DNA from: an uncultured Chlamydiaceae bacterium
GTDB lineage: Bacteria > Chlamydiota > Chlamydiia > Chlamydiales > Parachlamydiaceae
Length of the DNA: 7,717 bases
NCBI GenBank assembly: GCA_945957185.1
Contig: CAMFKA010000097.1
Location: 1 to 7,717, forward strand
Direction of reading: 5' to 3'
Shown: in pieces, positions 1 through 6,863 of the stretch
Layout: the number at the start of each line of letters is the position of its first letter
Position numbering within the stretch: position 1 is the first letter of the stretch
Notes under the pieces: generated by a model
Databases searched by the model: none
Told to the model about the DNA's origin: nothing
What the model saw: the letters and a program-made list of their open reading frames with translations, nothing else
Program-made: the position numbers and the translations under genes

Positions 1-3000
1 CATAGCGAATGCATCATGATCGGGGGATATTCCGGAATAGGGAAGACTTCGCTCGTCGAAGAAGCAGAAAAGCACATCATCCAGGATAAAGGGTACTTTA
101 TTTCGGGGAAATTCGATCAATTGCAACGCGACATTCCGTATACAGGTATTGTTCAGGCGTGCCGCGATCTCATTCAACAGGTTTTGACAGAGAGCGATGC
201 GATTTTAATTCCCTTGAAAGAGCGGCTCTTCGATGCTCTACAAAGCTATGGGCAGCTGATGATTAACCTCATCCCCGACCTGGAATTAATCATCGGAACG
301 CAGCCTCCTTTGACGGAAACAGGGACGCAAGAGACGCAGAACCGCCTGCAGTTATTTTTCGGAAGGTTTATTCGCGCATTTGCTACACCTACGACGCCAT
401 TAGTGATTTTTTTGGACGATTTACAGTGGGCTGACGCGCCATCTCTTAACTTGATCCGCGTGTTGATGACGGATAAAAGCATTGAAAACTTTCTGTTAAT
501 TGGCGCTTACAGAGATAACGAAACTTCCCCTTCTCACCCGTTGATGCTCACTCTTCAAGAGATTGAAAAGGAGCGCGGGCCCATCCAAAACATGTTGTTA
601 ACTCCCCTCGATCTCAATAGCGTCTTAAAAATCACTTGCGATACCCTACACTGCGAAATCAATGAAGCAGCGACGTTGGCAGGAGTTCTGCATCAGAAGA
701 CCGGGGGCAATCCGTTCTTTTTGATTGAATTGCTAAAGAATTTGCATCAGGAGAAGCTGATCTCATTCAATCCCAACATCAAATCTTGGGAGTGGAATCT
801 CGACGAAATCCGCGTAGTCGAAAGTTCGGAAAACGTTGTGGACTTGATGATCAAGCGGATCATGCAGGCGCCAAAGGAGACGCAACAGATCCTTACGCTT
901 GCCGCTGCCATTGGGGTTAGGTTTGAGCTACACATCCTTGCGCGTTACCTGCATTTGAGTCTTGGAAAGACGTTAAGTATCCTTTGGAAGGCGATCACAG
1001 ATGAGTTAATCGACCCTGTAGGAGATTCCTATAAGCTCATCGTTTCCTCTGAAGACGATCCTTTCGATCCGGAAGAGCTTCAAAACGTAGATATCCTCTT
1101 TGAATTCGCTCATGACCGCATTCAACAAGCCGCTTATCTGATGTTGTCGTCAAAAGATCAATCGTTACTGCATTACAAAATTGCGCATTTGCTTCTAGAA
1201 TCGACGCCTGCAAACAAACGCGACGATAAAATTTTTGAAATCACTTCCCACTTGAATAGAGGTTTTGAAGAAGTCAAAACCGAACAAGAGAAGAAATTCG
1301 TCGCAGAAATCAACCTTAAAGCCTGCCTTAAAGCAAAAAAGTCTGCGGCTTTTGGCACGGCATTTGAATGTATCGATATTGCAAGACGATCGCTAAAACC
1401 TGAAATTTGGACAGAGGATTATGAACTAGCCTATAACGTCTTTTTAGAGACTGCAGAATGCGCTTACATGGTCAAACGATTCGATCTTATCGATTCGTTA
1501 TCGGAAGTGATCATGAAAAATGCGCGCTCTAAAGAAGATAAGGCGCGTTTATACATCCTTAAAATCAATTTCAACACGAACATTTCGGAAAATAGACAAG
1601 CGTTGCGAAGCGGTATTGAGTGTGCGGCACTCTTTGGCGTCCACATCAAAGAGGACCCTTCCCCTTTCGATATCATCGCTAGCCTTATCAAGATGAAGCT
1701 GAGACTGCGCAAATTCACTCTCAAAGAATTGGAAGTGCTTCCTCGCGTGAAAGAGAAAGACAAAGCCATCCTTATCGAAGTGTTGACAAACATGGCTCCC
1801 CCCGCTTTTATTTCCAACAAAAAGCTTTTCTGTTACCTCACTAACATCCTTTTTGTCATTACTATTGATTATGGATCCACTCAGACATCCTCTCTTGTCT
1901 ATCAATCGCTTGCAGGTCTATTGGAGATGCTTTTTCGCGATTACAAGAAAGCTTACGACCTGGGTCAACTCGCCATTAGACTTTCTGACAATTCTGATAA
2001 CTCGTCGTTTAAATGCCGTTCCAACTACGTCATGGCCATTATCATCAACCACTGGTTAAGACCGTTAAAGTCTAATGAGCACTACATGATCCACAGCTAC
2101 ACCTACGGGTTGGAAGCGGGTGAATTGGCGTTTATTTCCTACCTTAGCGTCTACTTTGGTTTTTTGGATGGCGCCTACCACAAAAGTCTCCACGAATGCG
2201 CAACGAGGCTGGAGCGTTATAAAAACATCGTTCTTTCCTGCAAAAATAAACAAGCTCAGTTTTCATACAATTTCAAAAAGCAGTTTCTGACAGCTTTGAT
2301 GCGGGAAGACTTCAACGGACTGAATATCAGTAACAGTGAGTTTAACGAAGAGTCGTATGTCAATTTCATTTCCACTCACCATGAGTTTAAAGGAGCTTAC
2401 CAAGCGTATGTCGCTTATAAATGCTCTTTTCTCTACCTCTTCGGGCATTATCAAAAGGCGATTGAAATCGTTGAGTCTTCCAAAGACTCACGAGAAGCTC
2501 TGTTGCTGTTGCCGAGTGAGAGGGAGTTAAACTTCTTCCATCAGTTAACCCTACTGGCATTATACCCAAAAATGAATTGGTGGGAGAAAGCGAAAGCCTG
2601 GTGGAGCATTTATAGACAGATGAAGCTTTTAAAAGTATGGACAAAGCTATCACCTTACAACAATTCTCATAGGTTGGCCCTGATTCGCGCCGAAATCGCG
2701 CGGGTGATGGGAAAAACCGATGAAGCGATCTTGCAATATGAGAAGGCAGCAAGACTTGCGAAAAAGCATGAATTCATCACTGAAGCGGGGTTAGCGAACG
2801 AGTTGGCAGCGAAGTTTTATTTGGAACGGCATCAATCGCGTATGGCTAAAAGCCATTTGCTAGAAGCTCACTACAACTACTTCAAAGCAGGAGTGACCTC
2901 AAAGGTCGCTCATTTAGAATGGGAATACAATCAGTTGAAAGGAGAATCCAGTGAAGTCCTTAGCAACATCCAAGGAATGGATTCTTCCGAGATGCAACAA

Positions 3001-4440
3001 TCCGCCGATGAACGGCAATACGACTTGACAGCAGTTTTAAAAGCAGCAAACATTATTGCCGGAGAGATCCATCTTGCACCACTCTTGCAGCATATGTTGA
3101 AAATTGTGATGGAATTAGGAAGTGCGGATCGCTCCCTTTTCTTACAAGAGGAGAAGGAGCAATGGGTCGTTAAAGCGGAAAAAGCCAACACCCCCACTGC
3201 GGAATTGATTCCTGATGGAACCCCTTATGAAGAAGCCGAAACGCTGTTACCCGCCACAGTCATCCAATATGTGATACGGATGAAAAAAGAGTTGATCCTT
3301 AACGACGTTTCCAAACAAGGGATGTTTGCTCACGATCCATTCATCATGAGAAATCCCCCCCGTTCGATCCTTTGTATGCCTTTAAAAAGTAAGGGAAGGG
3401 TTTCGGGGATTTTATATCTCGAAAACCGCGTCACTACAGAAGCCTTTACACCAGCAAAGTTAGAAGTATTAATGCTGTTGACAGGGCAGATTGCGACATC
3501 GATCGAAAATGCGACTTTGTATACCCAACTAGAAGATTACAACCGCAATTTGGAAGCCAAAGTATCTCAAAGAACGCAAGAGGTTAATGATAAGAACAAA
3601 GAGCTTGAAGAAACGTTAGAGAAACTAGAAAGAATGCAAAAGCAAGTGATTCAGCAAGAAAAGCTTGCCGGTTTGGGGATGATGAGTCGTGGTATCGCTC
3701 ACGAAATCAAAAACCCTTTAAACTTTATCAACAATTTCTCATCCCTATCCGTGGAGCTTCTCTCCGATCTGATCGAGACCATGAAAAAAGGAGGCCCTCA
3801 GGCTGAAGTCGAAGCAGACAAACTAGTGGAGAATCTGCAAACCAATCTGAATAAAATTTTGCATCACAGCAAACGTGCCGACCAAATTGTCAGTTCGATG
3901 ATGCAGCATTCGAAAGCAGCAAAAGGGGAAAAAGCTATTGTCAATATCAACACGATATTAAAAGATTATGCCGAAGTTTTCGAAACGGAATTCAAGCAGA
4001 AGCATCCAGGAGCCAACATCCTGATCGATGAGGAGCTTGATCCCAATCTGAAAGAGATTCAAGGCGTTACAGAAGACATTGGCAAGAGCTTACGCATTAT
4101 TATGGACAACGCCTTCTATGCCGTTGGAGCAAAGTGGGACGCCAACAAGGTTAACTACACCCCTAAAATCTCTCTACAATCCAAAGAGCTGGAAGACGCC
4201 GTTGAAATCATCATTAGAGATAATGGGACAGGGATACCGAAGCAGCATATCGACAAGATGTTCCAGCCATTTTTTACGACGAAGCCTACGGGAATAGGGA
4301 CGGGGCTGGGGTTATCGATCGCGTATGGCATCGTTGTGCAAGAGCATCACGGACAGATCAACATCGATTCGAAAGAGGGTGATTACACGCAATTGACTAT
4401 TCGGATCCCGAGAGGCGATACCGATCGTGTCGACAAGTAA
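1..4440 (+). CDS. Hybrid AAA/STAND ATPase - GAF - sensor histidine kinase (5'-truncated by window)
   Basis: This is the C-terminal part (1,479 residues) of a giant signalling protein. The frame is open to base 1, so the start lies upstream. Residues are numbered from the ATG at 16. Walker A is GYSGIGKTS at 4-12, followed by the family-typical GYFISGKFDQ stretch; Walker B is VIFLDD at 130-135, then LQWAD. Residues about 190-1000 are helical and repeat-like, with TPR-like helices near 886-975. A GAF domain spans about 1002-1168, then a coiled coil to about 1215. The transmitter has the H-box AHEIKNPL with predicted phospho-acceptor His1229, the N-box with Asn1365, DNGTG at 1402-1406 and GTGLG at 1428-1432, so it looks catalytically complete. 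There is no receiver domain after it. In known relatives (cyanobacterial HstK-type multi-kinases) a Ser/Thr kinase domain precedes the ATPase; here that is inferred only. No transmembrane segment is obvious, so it is probably cytoplasmic. Signal and partner regulator are unknown. Confidence 0.93.
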   Translation, partial: HSECIMIGGYSGIGKTSLVEEAEKHIIQDKGYFISGKFDQLQRDIPYTGIVQACRDLIQQVLTESDAILIPLKERLFDALQSYGQLMINLIPDLELIIGTQPPLTETGTQETQNRLQLFFGRFIRAFATPTTPLVIFLDDLQWADAPSLNLIRVLMTDKSIENFLLIGAYRDNETSPSHPLMLTLQEIEKERGPIQNMLLTPLDLNSVLKITCDTLHCEINEAATLAGVLHQKTGGNPFFLIELLKNLHQEKLISFNPNIKSWEWNLDEIRVVESSENVVDLMIKRIMQAPKETQQILTLAAAIGVRFELHILARYLHLSLGKTLSILWKAITDELIDPVGDSYKLIVSSEDDPFDPEELQNVDILFEFAHDRIQQAAYLMLSSKDQSLLHYKIAHLLLESTPANKRDDKIFEITSHLNRGFEEVKTEQEKKFVAEINLKACLKAKKSAAFGTAFECIDIARRSLKPEIWTEDYELAYNVFLETAECAYMVKRFDLIDSLSEVIMKNARSKEDKARLYILKINFNTNISENRQALRSGIECAALFGVHIKEDPSPFDIIASLIKMKLRLRKFTLKELEVLPRVKEKDKAILIEVLTNMAPPAFISNKKLFCYLTNILFVITIDYGSTQTSSLVYQSLAGLLEMLFRDYKKAYDLGQLAIRLSDNSDNSSFKCRSNYVMAIIINHWLRPLKSNEHYMIHSYTYGLEAGELAFISYLSVYFGFLDGAYHKSLHECATRLERYKNIVLSCKNKQAQFSYNFKKQFLTALMREDFNGLNISNSEFNEESYVNFISTHHEFKGAYQAYVAYKCSFLYLFGHYQKAIEIVESSKDSREALLLLPSERELNFFHQLTLLALYPKMNWWEKAKAWWSIYRQMKLLKVWTKLSPYNNSHRLALIRAEIARVMGKTDEAILQYEKAARLAKKHEFITEAGLANELAAKFYLERHQSRMAKSHLLEAHYNYFKAGVTSKVAHLEWEYNQLKGESSEVLSNIQGMDSSEMQQSADERQYDLTAVLKAANIIAGEIHLAPLLQHMLKIVMELGSADRSLFLQEEKEQWVVKAEKANTPTAELIPDGTPYEEAETLLPATVIQYVIRMKKELILNDVSKQGMFAHDPFIMRNPPRSILCMPLKSKGRVSGILYLENRVTTEAFTPAKLEVLMLLTGQIATSIENATLYTQLEDYNRNLEAKVSQRTQEVNDKNKELEETLEKLERMQKQVIQQEKLAGLGMMSRGIAHEIKNPLNFINNFSSLSVELLSDLIETMKKGGPQAEVEADKLVENLQTNLNKILHHSKRADQIVSSMMQHSKAAKGEKAIVNINTILKDYAEVFETEFKQKHPGANILIDEELDPNLKEIQGVTEDIGKSLRIIMDNAFYAVGAKWDANKVNYTPKISLQSKELEDAVEIIIRDNGTGIPKQHIDKMFQPFFTTKPTGIGTGLGLSIAYGIVVQEHHGQINIDSKEGDYTQLTIRIPRGDTDRVDK

Positions 4441-4446
4441 CAAAAA

Positions 4447-4620
4447 GGGACAAAAAGGACAAGGGACATAAACGACGAAAATGACGTAAAGGACTAAGGA
4501 CAAGTGACTAAGGGACATAAATGACGAGTATTCATAAATACGGTCCTTTATGTCGTTTGTCCCTGGTCCTTTACGTCCTTTTCGTCGTTTATGTCCCTTG
4601 TCCCTTGTCCTTTTTGTCCC
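4447..4620. repeat. Large imperfect inverted repeat made of degenerate GGAC-ending units
   Basis: The left arm (4447-4527) and right arm (4542-4620) are near-perfect reverse complements around a 14-nt centre (4528-4541) that is itself a palindrome, GTATT-CATA-AATAC. The outermost 21 bp match exactly. By eye about 70 Watson-Crick pairs form, with one 7-nt extra unit in the right arm (AAGGGAC), one 8-nt extra unit in the left arm and a handful of substitutions, some of which would still pair as G-U in RNA. Each arm holds ten GAC (or GTC) cores. Going inward, successive core spacings are 9,7,9,9,9,7,7,8,9 on the left and 9,7,7,9,9,9,7,7,9 on the right. The element starts 6 bp after the kinase stop codon and ends about 41 bp before the next start. 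It could be a transcript hairpin, a cruciform, a protein-binding array or a non-autonomous repeat element. No flanking target duplication is evident. Its function is unknown. Confidence 0.9.
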
Positions 4621-4644
4621 TCAGGATTGTGTTTTTTTTATCAT
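4614..4644 (+). promoter_or_regulatory. Weak candidate sigma70-type promoter for the oxidoreductase operon
   Basis: A hexamer TATCAT (4639-4644) matches five of six bases of the -10 consensus. TTGTCC (4614-4619) matches four of six bases of the -35 consensus, with a 19-bp spacer that includes a run of eight T. If real, the -35 lies in the outer edge of the inverted repeat and transcription would begin near 4651, leaving a leader of about 10 nt before the ATG at 4662. The spacing is long for sigma70 and T-rich DNA gives chance matches, so this is only a suggestion. Confidence 0.2.
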
Positions 4645-4661
4645 ACGAGTAATCTATAGCC

Positions 4662-5861
4662 ATGGATTATTACGACGTCGTCATTATCGGATGCGGCCCC
4701 GGAGGGGCGCAATGCGCACGCATGCTTTCACAAGCCGGCGTAAAGCCTCTTCTTGTCGAAAAAGCACGCAACTTTACCACCAACAATTTTTCTAGCGGTG
4801 GAGTCCCCCTCTCGCTATTAAAGGACTTTGCAATTCCCGAATCGGTTGTAGGCTCCTATTGGAATCATCTCACTGTTCATAGCTCATATCGAAAGCAGGA
4901 GTGGAGTCAGCCTCAACCTTTTGGAGCTATTTTAGATTTTCAAAAGTTAAGGGAATATCTCTCTGGTGAAGCCGTAAACTGTGGCGCAAAATTAGCTTTA
5001 GATACGTTGTATTTGGACCATTGGGAGCAAACTGGATGTTTGATCGTGAAGCTTCGCGACCACACTACCGCTAACGAGTACACTGTAAGGACAAAAGTCT
5101 TAGTCGACGCTACCGGCACCGAAAGAGCGGTCTTAGCAAAAGACAGCTACCCAAAAGAAAAAGCGTGTGTCGTCACAGGCATCGAATACTTGGTGCAAGT
5201 TCCCGAATCGGCATACACTCCCTACGACAATACTATGTCGCTATTTTTAGGGCACCGTTGGATGCCGCAAGGGTATGGCTGGGTATTTCCGATGGGAAAT
5301 TGTCAGCTGAAGATTGGGATTGTGCGTTACTTTTCTCACGACCATTTTGTTCCCTCACAAAAGTCTTACAAATTCTATTTAGATCATCTCATCGAAACGA
5401 TTACGGGAACAAAAGACCCCACCATCCTCGACAAGCATGGAAAAACCATCCACTACACCTACGATCGGAAAGACCGTCATTTTGACGATGCTGTCATCGC
5501 TCTTGGGGATGCCGTTTCCACGATCAACCCTCTGGCATGTGAGGGAATTCGGCATGCGTTAACCTCTGCAAATATCGCAACAACTCACATCCTTAAAAAG
5601 CTTAAAAATTCCACGTACTCCTTTGCTTCCTATCAAAAGGAATTGAATAAATATTGCGGTTTTAAGTGGACGAACAGTGAAAAGATCATGAAGATCGTTT
5701 ATAAAATCACAAACGATCAGCATTACGATGTCATCATCGACACTTTCCGTCATTTTAGTTCTCAAGAGATGATGGATTTCGCATTTCACTATCGTTTTTC
5801 TAAAGTTGTCAAATTCGCAACATGGTATTATGCGAAGAGACTCAAGTTACTCTTTTCTTAG
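4662..5861 (+). CDS. Geranylgeranyl reductase family FAD-dependent oxidoreductase
   Basis: This 399-residue flavoprotein belongs to the geranylgeranyl reductase family, within the p-hydroxybenzoate-hydroxylase-like FAD enzymes. The family reduces isoprenoid double bonds in lipids, quinone tails or chlorophyll side chains, usually with NADPH or a reduced donor. The N-terminus has the dinucleotide-binding motif GCGPGGA at 10-16 and the acidic Glu33 that ends the second strand of the Rossmann fold (LLVEK). The second FAD-contacting motif, GDAVSTINPLACEGIRHAL, begins at Gly282-Asp283. Length and end-to-end layout fit the family. The start at 4662 places the FAD motif where the family has it; only a weak GAG about 12 nt upstream could serve as a ribosome binding site. 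It is the first gene of a probable three-gene operon. The exact substrate cannot be read from the sequence; a related FAD monooxygenase or halogenase-like role is a less likely alternative. Confidence 0.85.
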   Translation: MDYYDVVIIGCGPGGAQCARMLSQAGVKPLLVEKARNFTTNNFSSGGVPLSLLKDFAIPESVVGSYWNHLTVHSSYRKQEWSQPQPFGAILDFQKLREYLSGEAVNCGAKLALDTLYLDHWEQTGCLIVKLRDHTTANEYTVRTKVLVDATGTERAVLAKDSYPKEKACVVTGIEYLVQVPESAYTPYDNTMSLFLGHRWMPQGYGWVFPMGNCQLKIGIVRYFSHDHFVPSQKSYKFYLDHLIETITGTKDPTILDKHGKTIHYTYDRKDRHFDDAVIALGDAVSTINPLACEGIRHALTSANIATTHILKKLKNSTYSFASYQKELNKYCGFKWTNSEKIMKIVYKITNDQHYDVIIDTFRHFSSQEMMDFAFHYRFSKVVKFATWYYAKRLKLLFS

Positions 5862-5865
5862 GGGG
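5860..5865 (+). promoter_or_regulatory. Ribosome binding site overlapping the upstream stop codon
   Basis: AGGGGG overlaps the TAG stop (5859-5861) of the preceding gene and lies 4 nt before the ATG at 5870 and 1 nt before the ATG at 5867. The overlap suggests translational coupling of the two oxidoreductases. The spacing favours the second ATG of the ATGATG pair, though it is short for either. Confidence 0.4.
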
Positions 5866-5869
5866 AATG

Positions 5870-6853
5870 ATGAAAGCTGCATACATTGAAAATTACGGTT
5901 CTGCTGACGCAATCAAATTCGGAGATCTCCCCAAACCGGAGGTTGAGTCTAACCAGGTGCTCATAAAAGTGAAGGCCGTTGCCGTTAATCACATCGACAC
6001 TTATATCCGCTCCGGCAACTACCCCATAGACTTGGACTTCCCTTACATCATTGGTACTGATGCCGCAGGCATTGTCGAAGAAGTAGGATCTAGCGTCCAC
6101 AATTTTAAGAAGGGCGACCGCGTCTGGACTTGCAACCAAGGGAAAGAGGGGCGTCAAGGGACTTTTGCGGAATATATCGCCGTCGACCATGACATGGTCA
6201 TCCGTCTTCCTGAAAACGTCGATTTCAAAGATGTTGTTGCTGTTATCCAGGCAAGCCTCACAGCCACTGCAGGGATCATTTTAGCAGCAAAAATCCATGA
6301 AGGCGACACCATCTTCATCAAAGGAGGAGCAGGAAACGTGGGTTCCGCTCTCATTCAGTTGTCAAAGGCATTGGGAGCAAAGGTGATCGCCGCTGCCGGT
6401 ACTGACGAAAAGGTGGCGTGGTGCAAAGAGATAGGAGCGGATGCCGCTTTTAATTACCGGACAGAGTCTGTTGAAGAAAACGTCACCAAATTCGCACCTT
6501 ATGGAATCGATGCTTACTGGGAAACATCGCGCTCTCCCAATTTAGAAGTCGCCGTCAAGCTAATGGGGACGGGGGGAAGAATTGTTTTGATGGCCGGGAA
6601 AAAGGATTATAAAGCTTCGATCCCTGTTGCAGATTTTTTCCGTAAAGGACTCTCTCTAAATGGCTTTACGATCACTCACCTCACACCAACTGATATCGGC
6701 AATTTTTCGTTAATCATCAATCGTTGCTTGGAAGAGAAACGATTGTACGGAAAAATTGCAAAGGAGCTACCTTTGAGTGAGGCTGCAGCCGCGCACAAAA
6801 TTCAAGAAGAAAACCCCGACTTGTGGGGAAAAATCGTTTTATCAGTTAATTAA
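5870..6853 (+). CDS. Zinc-independent medium-chain reductase, NADPH:quinone oxidoreductase type
   Basis: The 327-residue product is a medium-chain dehydrogenase/reductase of the quinone oxidoreductase (zeta-crystallin/QOR-like) group, which uses NADPH to reduce quinones or activated alkenes. The N-terminal GroES-like domain carries NHIDTYIRSGNYP (40-52), characteristic of this group, and FPYIIGTDAAGIV. The nucleotide-binding Rossmann domain has GGAGNVGSA at 152-160. The structural zinc cysteines of alcohol dehydrogenases are absent, as expected for the zinc-free branch. The ATG at 5870 was chosen because MKAAYIENYG is the usual family start; the ATG at 5867 adds one Met, and the ATG at 5822 would add 16 residues overlapping the upstream gene with no visible ribosome site. 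It starts 8 bp after the flavoprotein gene and ends 10 bp before the methyltransferase gene, so co-transcription is likely. Its physiological substrate is unknown. Confidence 0.88.
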   Translation: MKAAYIENYGSADAIKFGDLPKPEVESNQVLIKVKAVAVNHIDTYIRSGNYPIDLDFPYIIGTDAAGIVEEVGSSVHNFKKGDRVWTCNQGKEGRQGTFAEYIAVDHDMVIRLPENVDFKDVVAVIQASLTATAGIILAAKIHEGDTIFIKGGAGNVGSALIQLSKALGAKVIAAAGTDEKVAWCKEIGADAAFNYRTESVEENVTKFAPYGIDAYWETSRSPNLEVAVKLMGTGGRIVLMAGKKDYKASIPVADFFRKGLSLNGFTITHLTPTDIGNFSLIINRCLEEKRLYGKIAKELPLSEAAAAHKIQEENPDLWGKIVLSVN

Positions 6854-6863
6854 ATTCGAGAAT

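Noticed and set aside
1464..2752. Several antisense open frames of 60-121 codons within the kinase gene.
   Set aside because: They lie opposite strongly coding sequence, have no recognisable domains and arise from codon bias of the sense strand.
4447..4620. CRISPR array or simple direct-repeat satellite.
   Set aside because: Units are only 7-9 nt, there are no unique spacers and no cas genes, and the dominant organisation is inverted rather than direct.
4593..4639. Rho-independent terminator formed by the outer repeat arm plus the T8 run (4632-4639).
   Set aside because: The T run lies 11 nt beyond the base of the stem at 4620, too far for a canonical terminator, and the stem is far longer and less GC-rich than usual. 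Transcription may still stop here, but the sequence alone does not support a terminator call.
4550..4795. Possible small protein reading through the repeat (81 codons, + strand).
   Set aside because: It is a translation of the repeat itself plus an out-of-frame reading of the flavoprotein gene, with no ribosome site and low-complexity composition.
5822..5869. Longer start for the quinone-reductase-like gene at 5822, or at 5867.
   Set aside because: The 16-residue extension is not family-like, overlaps the upstream gene by 40 bp and has no ribosome site. The 5867 ATG is only 1 nt from the GGGGG run, so 5870 is slightly preferred.
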